A stretch of DNA of 48,722 nt from Clostridiales bacterium UBA4362. GTDB lineage: Bacteria > Bacillota > Clostridia > TANB77 > CAG-508. The notes under the pieces are model-generated. The model was not told the origin of the DNA. It searched no databases and saw only the letters and a program-made list of their open reading frames with translations. Each line of letters begins with the position of its first letter. Position 1 is the stretch's first letter. Of this stretch, positions 1 through 8,096 are shown piece after piece. The DNA lies in assembly GCA_002393975.1 (NCBI GenBank), contig DGSM01000045.1:1-48722 (forward strand). Direction: 5' to 3'. The position numbers and the translations under genes are program-made.

Positions 1-483
1 AACTCCAGTTTGTCCTTCATATTTTAAATAAAAGTCAAATGCAATATATGGTTTTGTTGATTCTGTTCCAAGATTATCTTCTTCAACTAATTCAGAAGTA
101 ATATAATATCCTGAAGTGTTTAAGTTAGCATTTACAATTCCTTTGTACATATTTAAATGACCAGCTGAACCAAGATCTCCTGCTGTTGAGCAAGGTACTA
201 TAGTTTGTGGCAATTGATTCATGTTACCCGACATTGTAATAGCTGAATTAATGTCAGCTTTTGTTATAGATGTTTTCCAATCATTTGCATCAGTACTAAT
301 TTCCAATCCATTAGTAGCTGCAACGTTTACATCAATTTGGTTAATACTAACGATTTGGTTAGCTGTGAACCATGCATAAGTAGATGTAATTAATAAAATT
401 AATGTTAATAATAGAAGAAGCAAAGTTGTTAATACCGATGTTCTTCTTTGATTTTGTTTTGCTTTTGTTTTTTTGTTACTCAT
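1..483 (-). CDS. Exported protein with SipW-dependent-type signal peptide (partial, 3' end outside window)
   Basis: The first 161 codons are visible and the frame is still open at position 1. The ATG at 483 follows a GAGGTGGGAT ribosome site. The product starts with a basic stretch (KKTKAKQNQRR), then a hydrophobic segment at about residues 16-36, then TSTYAWFTANQ. This is the layout of signal peptides cut by SipW in the TasA/CalY (camelysin) families, whose usual motif is TYAYFTD. The visible mature part looks beta-rich, with an early TNGLEISTDANDW stretch. It has its own promoter (522-550), so it is a separate transcription unit at the edge of the surface-protein cluster. I infer a secreted fibre or matrix subunit; its exact role and C-terminal anchoring cannot be judged. 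Confidence 0.8.
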   Translation of the reverse strand, partial: MSNKKTKAKQNQRRTSVLTTLLLLLLTLILLITSTYAWFTANQIVSINQIDVNVAATNGLEISTDANDWKTSITKADINSAITMSGNMNQLPQTIVPCSTAGDLGSAGHLNMYKGIVNANLNTSGYYITSELVEEDNLGTESTKPYIAFDFYLKYEGQTGV

Positions 484-521
484 ATCCCACCTCATTTTTA
501 TTTTTTAACTTGACTATAATC

Positions 522-550
522 ATTTTAATATTGCCAAATATTAAAGTCAA
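522..550 (-). promoter_or_regulatory. Sigma-A promoter for the gene starting at 483
   Basis: On the minus strand: -35 TTGACT (545-550), 17-nt spacer, -10 TAAAAT (522-527). The start codon is about 35 nt downstream of the expected start of transcription. The same hexamer pair drives the next gene (1480-1508). Confidence 0.65.
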
Positions 551-609
551 TTGATATCCCTCATTGTAAAACAAGTGTAATTTTTCTGTAAAAAGTTTGT
601 TTATTATCT

Positions 610-1455
610 TTATTCGATATGGCTTAAAACCTCGTTAGTATATACATTTTGGTCTCTATCATTACGTTCAGATTGTATCTCCATATGCATCTTCATTTCA
701 CCACCAATTAATGGATCTAGACACTCTGGATCATCACCTTCTATATAGATTACTATAGTATACTTATCTATTGTTCCTGGATCAAAATGATGTCTTCCAA
801 CTAAGCAAACTCTATTTTCATCTAAAAAAGGTACGGTACCATATTCTGCATTTCCATTTCTTGCACGTTTACCATAAATAGTTCTTTCTCCATTTTGGTA
901 AATCATAATTCTCATTGCATCATCAACATTCTTTATTACATCATCTATATAAATAGTATAGAAATAACTAATAGATGTTGTACCTTTATTAGCTAAATAG
1001 AAAGTATATGCTAGGTAATTATCATCTTTGTTATGGCTACCACCATTTGATTCTTGATCTATAGTTTTTGGAATCCAGTCTACTGATATATTATCAATAT
1101 AATCTATTCTTCCAGCATTAAGTTGCAAAGTATAATTTTTACCAGCTTGTGCATCTTCTAAAGTTTCAAATAAAACAATTCCATATTCTTTCTCTTCATC
1201 ACGAGCAAGTCCAATTACGAATCCACTATTTGCATACCATAGCCTTAATAAATAATAGATTATAATAAGAAATAAGATACATAATATAAGAGCAAATCGA
1301 TACATCTTAATTCTATGTTCTCTACTAGAAATAGTTTTTCCTCTATCTCTAATGTCTTTTCTTTCAGTGATATCATCTGCTGTTAATTCCCTATATTTCT
1401 TAACTTTCTCCTCTTCTTGTTTCTTTTCTTCTTTAGTCTTTCTTGGCATATCCAT
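610..1455 (-). CDS. Single-pass membrane protein, surface cluster, unknown function
   Basis: 281 residues. The ATG at 1455 follows AAAGGATTTA; a second ATG two codons later is less well placed. Residues 1-50 are very charged (KTKEEKKQEEEKVKKY) and should be cytosolic. One membrane span follows at about 52-70. The rest (about 210 residues) should be outside and is predicted beta-rich, with DNYLAYTFYLANKGTTSI resembling the repeated-strand pattern of camelysin/TasA-like proteins. There is no YAWF-type motif after the span, so it may stay anchored rather than be released. It has its own promoter (1480-1508) and no clear terminator before the next gene. I do not recognise the family; a role as an anchor or minor subunit of the fibre system is inferred from position. 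Confidence 0.75.
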   Translation of the reverse strand: MDMPRKTKEEKKQEEEKVKKYRELTADDITERKDIRDRGKTISSREHRIKMYRFALILCILFLIIIYYLLRLWYANSGFVIGLARDEEKEYGIVLFETLEDAQAGKNYTLQLNAGRIDYIDNISVDWIPKTIDQESNGGSHNKDDNYLAYTFYLANKGTTSISYFYTIYIDDVIKNVDDAMRIMIYQNGERTIYGKRARNGNAEYGTVPFLDENRVCLVGRHHFDPGTIDKYTIVIYIEGDDPECLDPLIGGEMKMHMEIQSERNDRDQNVYTNEVLSHIE

Positions 1456-1479
1456 TAAATCCTTTCCATAGATACTTAA

Positions 1480-1508
1480 ATTTTACATTTAGATTTTTTT
1501 ATAGTCAA
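1480..1508 (-). promoter_or_regulatory. Sigma-A promoter for the gene starting at 1455
   Basis: Minus strand: -35 TTGACT (1503-1508), 17-nt spacer, -10 TAAAAT (1480-1485). It lies back to back with the plus-strand promoter at 1513-1541; the two -35 boxes are separated by only 4 nt, so the pair may be regulated jointly. Confidence 0.65.
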
Positions 1509-1512
1509 TATC

Positions 1513-1541
1513 TTGAATAAAAAAAGTCCCTATGCTACAAT
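1513..1541 (+). promoter_or_regulatory. Sigma-A promoter for the plus-strand gene at 1572
   Basis: -35 TTGAAT (1513-1518), 17-nt spacer, -10 TACAAT (1536-1541) with an extended TG one base upstream (TGCTACAAT). The spacer ends in CCCTATGC. This closely resembles the promoters at 11681-11709 and 11783-11811 in the same cluster. Confidence 0.65.
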
Positions 1542-1571
1542 AATTTTAAATTAGTAGAGCGAGGTATTCAA

Positions 1572-2204
1572 ATGAGAAAAAACAAGAGACGATATTTTAT
1601 AATGCTAGTTATTCTCATAATGTTAGCTTTGATAATTGCTCTTTTACCTACATTATCTAAATATGTAACAACTGCAAATGGTGAAAGCTCAATTAATATA
1701 GCTAGATGGGAAATTAAAGTTAATAGTCAATCTATTAGACAAAATAAAGATATTTCAGGTGTTATCACTCCTGTATTTCCAGGAACCGAACATATAGCGA
1801 ATGATGTAATTGCACCAAGTTCAGAAGGATATTTTGATCTAATCATTAATTTTTCTGATGCTGATGTTTCATGTGATTACGTAATCACTTTCCAAACATT
1901 AAATTCAAATGTTACCGATTTAATAGTAACAAGTTATACAGCTCCAGATGGAACTCCAATTACAGTTTCAGATGCAAGTACAAGAAATAATGTTGATATT
2001 CATGGAACATATAATTATGGAAATACTGCTACAACAAATTTAGTTCAAAACTATAGAATAAATGTTATGTGGAATGATAATCCATCTACAGAAAGTATGA
2101 ACAATACACAAGACACCAATGCAACTGTTCCAACAAATTCAACTGATGAATATGCTACAACAAAAATGAATGTTCAAATTGCATTTACTCAAAAAGTTTC
2201 ATAA
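1572..2204 (+). CDS. TasA/camelysin-like exported subunit
   Basis: 210 residues, ATG at 1572 after a modest GCGAGG site. A basic N-terminus (RKNKRR) precedes a hydrophobic segment at about 9-26 and then LSKYVTTANG, a plausible exported-subunit signal without the YAWF signature. The mature part opens with INIARWEIKVN and carries VIAPSSEGYFDLIINF. The minus-strand protein at 10318 has matching blocks (VRLAKWNIKVN and KIAPGAEGNFDIEIF), so the two are paralogues despite opposite orientation. No wall anchor or second membrane span is visible. It is one of only two plus-strand genes in the window, has its own promoter, and converges on the terminator at 2272-2302. A fibre or surface subunit is inferred from this resemblance. 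Confidence 0.8.
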   Translation: MRKNKRRYFIMLVILIMLALIIALLPTLSKYVTTANGESSINIARWEIKVNSQSIRQNKDISGVITPVFPGTEHIANDVIAPSSEGYFDLIINFSDADVSCDYVITFQTLNSNVTDLIVTSYTAPDGTPITVSDASTRNNVDIHGTYNYGNTATTNLVQNYRINVMWNDNPSTESMNNTQDTNATVPTNSTDEYATTKMNVQIAFTQKVS

Positions 2205-2271
2205 TAATTAATTATAAATAGTAGTCAATAATTAATAATTGATAATAACTAATATAATAATATAAATATAA

Positions 2272-2302
2272 AAAAATCAGATTCCATTCGAATCTGATTT
2301 TT
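2272..2302. terminator. Bidirectional Rho-independent terminator
   Basis: A 13-bp perfect stem (arms 2272-2284 and 2290-2302, core ATCAGATTC/GAATCTGAT) with a 5-nt loop. Runs of T follow on both strands. It separates the convergent genes ending at 2204 (+) and 2341 (-) and should end both units. Confidence 0.85.
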
Positions 2303-2340
2303 ATTTTTACTTATTATTATATTTGAAAATAAGGTAACTA

Positions 2341-2997
2341 TTATTCAGCTTGTGATGCAATTACATTAATCTTTAAATAAATAGGATATCTAGTATCATC
2401 CGTTAATGAGTTAGTTGGCGCAGTATCATTTGCATGTGTTTCATAATAATCATAAACATTCTCTCCCCAAGCTGTATCTAATTGATCTTTTGCCTCAATT
2501 TCTGATTGATCAGCTGCTTCAAAAGCCCAACTCATTGTTACAGTAAATGTTTCTGAATTGCTGCCTGTAGTATGTCCAAGTGATGTGTCCGAAAAATCAA
2601 ACTCAAAAGTAAATGGCAAATCATTTGTAAGCATTTCTTCTATTTCTTCATGAGTAGGTCCAGCATCATCAGCAATATAACTATCATCAAGAAGTCTTGC
2701 TTCAACTACTGCATATGATAAAGTAGCATCCCTCTCTCCTGTGTTTGTAATTGTAAATACTTTTGTAAAATCCTCCATTCCTGGATAAGCTCTATCAATT
2801 ACAATCTCAAAATATGTACTTTCCACGTCTTCATCATCTTTAAATGTAATATGCCATGAATCAATGTGTACATTCATTGACAATTGTGTTTTAGTATTCA
2901 TTAAGAACCATGCAAACGTATTTACTACTAGTAACACCAATAAAATTACCATTGATCTTAATAGCAAATATTTTTGTTTACGATTTAATTTCTTCAC
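2341..2997 (-). CDS. TasA/camelysin-like exported subunit with SipW-type signal
   Basis: 218 residues. The start is GTG at 2997 after AAGGAAAAAACAA. Basic N-terminus, hydrophobic segment at about 11-29, then NTFAWFLMN, which fits the SipW-dependent signal pattern. The mature part has VHIDSWHITF, matching the Trp block of the proteins at 1572 and 10318, then AYPGMEDFTKVFTITN and GERDATLSYAVV, typical of the beta-sandwich strands of TasA/CalY-like proteins (the PG-x-x-x block is common there). It is the last gene of the unit that starts near 11,674 and lies 28 nt after a SipW-type peptidase gene, its probable processing enzyme. It ends before the terminator at 2272-2302. Confidence 0.8.
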   Translation of the reverse strand: MKKLNRKQKYLLLRSMVILLVLLVVNTFAWFLMNTKTQLSMNVHIDSWHITFKDDEDVESTYFEIVIDRAYPGMEDFTKVFTITNTGERDATLSYAVVEARLLDDSYIADDAGPTHEEIEEMLTNDLPFTFEFDFSDTSLGHTTGSNSETFTVTMSWAFEAADQSEIEAKDQLDTAWGENVYDYYETHANDTAPTNSLTDDTRYPIYLKINVIASQAE

Positions 2998-3025
2998 TTG
3001 TTTTTTCCTTATCTTCTAAAATTTA

Positions 3026-4366
3026 TTATTGTTCATCTGTTGTATTCATTATTCTTATCATATTAATAAATATAATAACTGCAACAGGAATAAATATTGC
3101 AAAAAATAAACCAAAATTGTTACTTGCTACTTTTGAAATAGCACTAAGTATTAATAATTTCTTTACTATTTTACCTTTAATTTGACTAGAATTTATAGCA
3201 GGGTCTTCTACATCATTTTGTACACCTTTTGTAATAATTGTATATGAACCATCTTCATTTTTTGTGATAGCTTGAATTTCATGAGTAATTATTTTTCCTT
3301 CTAATTGTCCTTCTTTTCCGTTATAAGCTATATCATCACCAATTTTCAAAGTTGATGGATCAACATCTTTTGCTAAGATTATATCCCCTACTGAATATTT
3401 TGAAAGCATTGATTCAGTAGAAACGTTATAAATTCTTATTCCACCTATTGATAATTCATTGTTAGAGAATCTTTGTACGCAAACGATAAATAATAAAACA
3501 ACTATAAATATAAATACTAACCAATAAAGAACATCAGATATTATTGTAAATACCTTTGATACTTTAGGTTTTAAAACTCTCTTAGGTCTATTTTCAACAA
3601 TAGGTTCATCTAGTTTAATTTTCTTAGCTTTTATTGTTTTGTTTTCTGAAGTCGTATTATGCTTTTTAGTTTTTGGAGCAGAAACTTCTTTATTCTTTTT
3701 TTCTGCTTCCTTACTACTAGAATTCTTCACCTTAGGAACGCCGAACAAAACATCTGGTAACTTCTCTTTTCTTTTTCCTTTTACTTTGATACTTTCTTCA
3801 TTTATATCGTTTTCTTTATTTGTTCCCTTAGCTTTTTTTGTACTAGTATCATTCTTTTTATTTTTACTTTGTTCTTTTTCTTTAGATTTATTCTTATTTC
3901 TATTATTGCTTATGTTTTCTTCTTGTTTTTTATTATCTACATTTTCTTTCTTAGATTCTTTTTTAGTTTCTTTTTCTTTTTCTATTTTTATTTCTTTTTT
4001 TGCTTTAGGAATCTCTTTTTCTTCCACTTTAGATTTAGTTTCAGGCTCAACATCTACTATTCTCTTTTTGCGATTATTTCTAAAGTTTTTAAGTCTCGTA
4101 CTTAAATCAATATTATTTCTTTTTGGAATATTTTGACTAACTTTCTTCTCTTCTAATTCTTCCTCAAGTTCTTCCTTAATATTGTCCATCATAGAAGGTG
4201 TTTCTGTAATTTCAGAAACATTTGCTTTCCTTCTAACTCTAGACTTAGGTTTATTACTTTCATCAATTTCAGGCTCACTAATATTTACAGGAGCCTCATC
4301 AGTCATCCCCTTTTTCTTAACAACTATTTTTTTCTTTTTAATTGTTTCGTTATTAGAATCAACCAT
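3026..4366 (-). CDS. SipW-type signal peptidase I (S26B) with long charged N-terminal extension
   Basis: 446 residues; the ATG at 4366 overlaps the end of the upstream gene by 8 nt, implying translational coupling. The C-terminal 170 residues are a complete ER/SipW-type signal peptidase: membrane span about 279-298, STESM with candidate nucleophile Ser319, VGDIILAK, then THEI with His362 in place of the Lys used by ordinary bacterial enzymes, and a second span near the C-terminus. Residues 1-270 are a Lys/Glu/Asn/Ser-rich, presumably disordered cytosolic region; typical family members are about 180-200 residues in all. The enzyme should remove signal peptides of TasA-like substrates on the outer face of the membrane, most likely of the adjacent protein at 2341. 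The purpose of the extension is unknown. Confidence 0.85.
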   Translation of the reverse strand: MVDSNNETIKKKKIVVKKKGMTDEAPVNISEPEIDESNKPKSRVRRKANVSEITETPSMMDNIKEELEEELEEKKVSQNIPKRNNIDLSTRLKNFRNNRKKRIVDVEPETKSKVEEKEIPKAKKEIKIEKEKETKKESKKENVDNKKQEENISNNRNKNKSKEKEQSKNKKNDTSTKKAKGTNKENDINEESIKVKGKRKEKLPDVLFGVPKVKNSSSKEAEKKNKEVSAPKTKKHNTTSENKTIKAKKIKLDEPIVENRPKRVLKPKVSKVFTIISDVLYWLVFIFIVVLLFIVCVQRFSNNELSIGGIRIYNVSTESMLSKYSVGDIILAKDVDPSTLKIGDDIAYNGKEGQLEGKIITHEIQAITKNEDGSYTIITKGVQNDVEDPAINSSQIKGKIVKKLLILSAISKVASNNFGLFFAIFIPVAVIIFINMIRIMNTTDEQ

Positions 4367-5471
4367 TACTCTCTACCTTATCAATAAATTTATCGAAGCT
4401 TTCCTTAAATACTTTTCTAATTTCTGTAAGAGTTGCAGTATGTGCAGTTCTTATTTGAGCAATTCTACCAGTTATTTTGCTTTCTAGCTCTTCTGGTGTT
4501 AAATCTGGATTAATTACAATTAATTGTTCTATCAATTGATTGGTAATAAAATCTCTAGCTTCTTTATTCTTTTCTTCAGCATTCTCTTCATCAATTCTAC
4601 TTAATGTATTTAATGCAAGATAATTAAGTAAGAATGTCTCATTTCCATATCTAATCATTGCTTGATTATCATCACTTTGATCTTTGTCAGAAGTTCTTTT
4701 TGTTTTATCATCAAGATTTTCTTGAATATAATCCCACAATCTCATTGCATATTGGAAATGTGTGTTTTTCAAAATCATATTTGTCTTTTTTATAGGAGGT
4801 CTAACTAAAGCTGCATGTATTTTGGCTAATGATTTGTAAACTTCCATTTGAGTTAAAATAGTAAACTCTAAATCTAAATGTTCGATTCTATCTAATAATT
4901 CTTTTGTATCATTTTTAGAATCCCCTTGTTTCTTACTAGATATCTCAAAAGAAATTCCAATAGCTTCATTTCCTAAAACAGTATGTCCATTATAAGCGAA
5001 CTTTTTCTCATCTTTTGCTTGTATAGACAATTTACTTAAAAGTGCTTCTTTTCTAACTGAAATAAAGTTTTTAGTGTTCTGTATTAAAGTATATATTAAT
5101 CTATTTTCGTATGTATCAAAAGTTTCTTCTTTATTAATATTCAAGATTTTAGCTGGTTTAACACCTTCTTCATCAATAGCTTGAATAAAGTTAGTATGTT
5201 TAGCCAAATCTTTAATACTTTCAACAGTAACTCTTTTAGCTTTTTCTATTTTAACTACTTCTTCTTCATTTATAATAAATCTGTTTGGATTCTTAAAAAT
5301 TGCATCCAAATGTGGAACTGCCATTTCTATTTCATCAATCCATTCCGTGTCTAACTCGACTTTTTCAAAGTCGGTATTGACACGGATTTCAGATTTAGTA
5401 TTGTTTAGGAATCTTGTAGTTAATTGTTCATTTTCTTGTTCATATAAATCAAAAACACTTAAATTACTCAT
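4359..5471 (-). CDS. DUF2357-domain protein, partner of McrB-like ATPase
   Basis: 370 residues, ATG at 5471; the only upstream purine site (AAAGGA) is rather far, so translation may depend on coupling with the preceding gene (30-nt gap). The block ETFDTYENRLIYTLI at about residues 114-129 is the hallmark of DUF2357, usually found in McrC-like partners of McrB-type ATPases. In those proteins a PD-(D/E)XK nuclease normally follows; here the rest is predicted helical (for example DLTPEELESKITGRIAQI) and I see no D...ExK motif. No signal or membrane span, so cytosolic. It directly follows the AAA+ gene and overlaps the signal peptidase gene by 8 nt. I infer a non-nuclease partner of the ATPase. 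Confidence 0.7.
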   Translation of the reverse strand: MSNLSVFDLYEQENEQLTTRFLNNTKSEIRVNTDFEKVELDTEWIDEIEMAVPHLDAIFKNPNRFIINEEEVVKIEKAKRVTVESIKDLAKHTNFIQAIDEEGVKPAKILNINKEETFDTYENRLIYTLIQNTKNFISVRKEALLSKLSIQAKDEKKFAYNGHTVLGNEAIGISFEISSKKQGDSKNDTKELLDRIEHLDLEFTILTQMEVYKSLAKIHAALVRPPIKKTNMILKNTHFQYAMRLWDYIQENLDDKTKRTSDKDQSDDNQAMIRYGNETFLLNYLALNTLSRIDEENAEEKNKEARDFITNQLIEQLIVINPDLTPEELESKITGRIAQIRTAHTATLTEIRKVFKESFDKFIDKVESNG

Positions 5472-5501
5472 TTGTAAAACTTAACAATCCTTTTTATAAT
5501 T

Positions 5502-7040
5502 TTAGGTTAATTTCTTTAATCTTAACATAAATTCAATACATTCATGCATTTTATCTTTGCCAAATGTTTTATTTAAAAAGTCTATATATGGATCGATTTC
5601 ATCTCTTATATAAGCAACGTTTAATTGTTCGAATTTTCTTAAAACTTTACGTGCTAAGAAGTAATCAACACCATCTATTTCATCTCCACCGCATCCAACA
5701 TATACTGGAACGAATTTTCCAATCTGCATTACAATACGGTTACCAAAAGCTATTCTGAAATGTTCAATAACATAGTTGTCCATTTGCTCTATTTTATTCA
5801 TTGTAGATTCTGATACAGGATGATCTTTCATAGCTTGTTGATATAATCCATTCAAATATGAATAGTTTATACTCCATGCATCTGTATCAACTGGATCAAA
5901 AGGTTGTCCTTTATCATTAATGTCTATAGGCATAGCTCTATCGTAAACCTTATCAGTTACCATGAATGTAGAATCATCATTATTGATTGTTCCTATATAC
6001 CATAGATTTGGAGATAATTTTATTTTTCCATCAAATAAATGCTTTGGATCGCCCTTCCAAGCAGATGGAACTAATTCAACTATCCATTCATCTTGGTTTG
6101 GCATTTCTAGAATAGATAGCATCTCTGCAAAATAATACTCAACACGGGCGATGTTCATCTCGTCTAATATTACTGTAAAGATATCATCTGAATATCCTGC
6201 TTTATATATTTCGGCTAAAACTTCACTTTCATTAAACTTCTTTGTGAACTCATTGAAGTAACCAAAAAGTTCTGTTCTATCACGCCATGAAGGCTGTACT
6301 GATGCAACACAAGAATCATGTTGATTAAATTTTCCCCAAGCATAAGCAAGAGATGTTTTACCAGTACCAGAGATACCTTGTAGGATAACTAACTTTGTTG
6401 AAGCTAGAGCAGCTATAAATAATCTCATCATATTTATATTGTAATAAAGTTTAAGTTTAGATGCTGCAAAGTTTCTAAATGCTTCGCATAGTTCTGGTAA
6501 AGTAAATGTATTACCATGATCTTGAATTTTGCTATCTTCAAGACGTTCATCAATTGCAACAAGCTTTGGAAAACGAAGTCCTGCACCATCGACTTTTTCA
6601 CCATTTTCATCTGATGAACCTTCTCCTTGTGGCTCGATTGTATTTGACTCATCAGGTGCTAAACCTAATTGAGAAACTTTCATTGCCATCAATTCATCTT
6701 TTTCTTTCATAAGGTCTACAACCTTATTATTTAATGTAGCAACTTCATCAAGAAGAGCATCTTGGTTTAGACCTCTCTTATTAAATTTAACTTTCTTTCT
6801 AGCAAGTAAGATGCATAATGCAACTACTAAGAAAATTATTAGTGCAGCTATGAATAAAGCTATTACTACTAAAACCCATTCAGGTTTGTCTAGACTAGTT
6901 TTATATTTTTCAAAAATTTCAACATATGCTGGAATATTAAATGTTGCTTTTATTCCTCTGAAAAATCCTTGAATTACTAGTATAAATACTGCTAAAAACT
7001 GTCCTAGAAAATCGTATAGAAATTTTGTAAATGTTTCCAT
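5502..7040 (-). CDS. Membrane-anchored McrB/MoxR-like AAA+ ATPase
   Basis: 512 residues, ATG at 7040 after AAAGGAAAAATAA. Two hydrophobic segments (about 8-28 and 56-79) are followed by a basic stretch (RKKVKFNKR) and a short coiled coil (about 95-120). The ATPase domain has Walker A GISGTGKTSL (about 218-228), Walker B VILDEMNIAR (about 292-301), a sensor-like GTINNDDST (about 348) and VYDRAMPIDI with a candidate arginine finger. The wording of these motifs is that of McrB-type AAA+ proteins, which normally bind GTP or ATP and pair with McrC. Classical McrB has a DNA-reading N-terminal domain; this one has a membrane anchor, placing the motor on the inner face of the membrane. It sits inside an operon of exported proteins, so a role in export or assembly is plausible but inferred. 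Confidence 0.8.
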   Translation of the reverse strand: METFTKFLYDFLGQFLAVFILVIQGFFRGIKATFNIPAYVEIFEKYKTSLDKPEWVLVVIALFIAALIIFLVVALCILLARKKVKFNKRGLNQDALLDEVATLNNKVVDLMKEKDELMAMKVSQLGLAPDESNTIEPQGEGSSDENGEKVDGAGLRFPKLVAIDERLEDSKIQDHGNTFTLPELCEAFRNFAASKLKLYYNINMMRLFIAALASTKLVILQGISGTGKTSLAYAWGKFNQHDSCVASVQPSWRDRTELFGYFNEFTKKFNESEVLAEIYKAGYSDDIFTVILDEMNIARVEYYFAEMLSILEMPNQDEWIVELVPSAWKGDPKHLFDGKIKLSPNLWYIGTINNDDSTFMVTDKVYDRAMPIDINDKGQPFDPVDTDAWSINYSYLNGLYQQAMKDHPVSESTMNKIEQMDNYVIEHFRIAFGNRIVMQIGKFVPVYVGCGGDEIDGVDYFLARKVLRKFEQLNVAYIRDEIDPYIDFLNKTFGKDKMHECIEFMLRLKKLT

Positions 7041-7081
7041 TTATTTTTCCTTTCGTATATAAAAATTTTATTAACCTTTGT

Positions 7082-8077
7082 TTATTTAATAACTACTAAA
7101 TTATTTGAACGTCTGAGTGCTGGAATATTTTTGTCTGTAATAATATATTTTAAAATTGAGAAAGTTTGAATTTCTGCATCATTAGGTTCGAAATTGTCTT
7201 CTTCAACTTTCATTGCAAAATTAAATCCTTGTGAAACCAAATCATATATTTTTTCTCTATGCATTCTAAATTCTCTATATGTTAACTCTAAAGTTATTCT
7301 ATCTTGCATAGTAGAATTATTAATTATATTTAGTAGTCTTGCAAGTTTAGTCTCTTTATCTAAAAGTGATTCTGGAAAATCTACTACATATTCTTTTCTA
7401 TAATCTGATTGTTCAATATCCTTTATTATTTTTGCACTTAATAAGTAATATTCTACTAATAATTTATCTTCTAAAGTAACTCCTGAATTAAATACATCAT
7501 TAATAGCTTCATTGCTATAAATATATGGGAATTTAACATTTTGTGATATCGATACTTTTTGTAAATTATCTTTATAATTTCTAAACTTTAATTTAAACTC
7601 TTTGGTTTCAAATTTCTTTAAGAAATTTGATTTTTCTTCATTGTTCATTTGAACCATAAGAGTAAAGTTTAATCTAAACTTCATTTCATCTTCTTTGGTT
7701 ATTTTATCTTCACCAAAAAATTCTCTTCTAATATCTAAAATTTCTTCAACTTTATCTTTTATTTCTGATTGTTTATGTGCTGTATCAAAAAAAGCACAAT
7801 CATCATAAAATAAATAAGTATACTCTATCATTCTTTGATATTTTGGATTTTCTTTAACTAATTCAATTTCCTTTTTCTTAAGTTCTTGAAATAATTTATT
7901 CCTAACAGTTAATCCCCTCTTTGGAGTAATTAATCCATTATATCTAATATTAATATATACATCTGAAAATTCATCACAAATAAATTTTCTGTACTTATCT
8001 CCTAAAATTGACTTCATGTACTCATTAAGCTGTCTAATAGTAATTTTAGAATATTCATCCATAACATTTATAGACAT
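7082..8077 (-). CDS. Helical cytosolic protein of unknown function
   Basis: 331 residues, ATG at 8077 after AAAGGAAAACACAA. No signal peptide or membrane span is visible. The sequence is rich in Lys, Glu and Asn and is predicted mostly helical, with an early YINIRYNGLITPKRG block and a late NSTMQDRITLELTYREF block. I do not recognise the family. It lies 20 nt after an exported-protein gene and 41 nt before the AAA+ ATPase gene, so it is probably the third member of a cytosolic module with the ATPase and the DUF2357 protein. It shows no nuclease, kinase or DNA-binding motif I can identify. Confidence 0.7.
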   Translation of the reverse strand: MSINVMDEYSKITIRQLNEYMKSILGDKYRKFICDEFSDVYINIRYNGLITPKRGLTVRNKLFQELKKKEIELVKENPKYQRMIEYTYLFYDDCAFFDTAHKQSEIKDKVEEILDIRREFFGEDKITKEDEMKFRLNFTLMVQMNNEEKSNFLKKFETKEFKLKFRNYKDNLQKVSISQNVKFPYIYSNEAINDVFNSGVTLEDKLLVEYYLLSAKIIKDIEQSDYRKEYVVDFPESLLDKETKLARLLNIINNSTMQDRITLELTYREFRMHREKIYDLVSQGFNFAMKVEEDNFEPNDAEIQTFSILKYIITDKNIPALRRSNNLVVIK

Positions 8078-8096
8078 TTGTGTTTTCCTTTCTTAT

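Noticed and set aside
3639..4136. Plus-strand open frame of 165 codons rich in Phe, Leu and Ser
   Set aside because: It is the reverse of the Lys/Glu/Asn-rich extension of the signal peptidase gene at 3026-4366; no ribosome site and no folded character.
4359..8077. McrBC-type restriction-defence island
   Set aside because: The ATPase has a membrane anchor instead of a DNA-reading domain, no nuclease motif is visible in the partner, and the surrounding genes are exported proteins. Kept as a repurposed module rather than a defence system.
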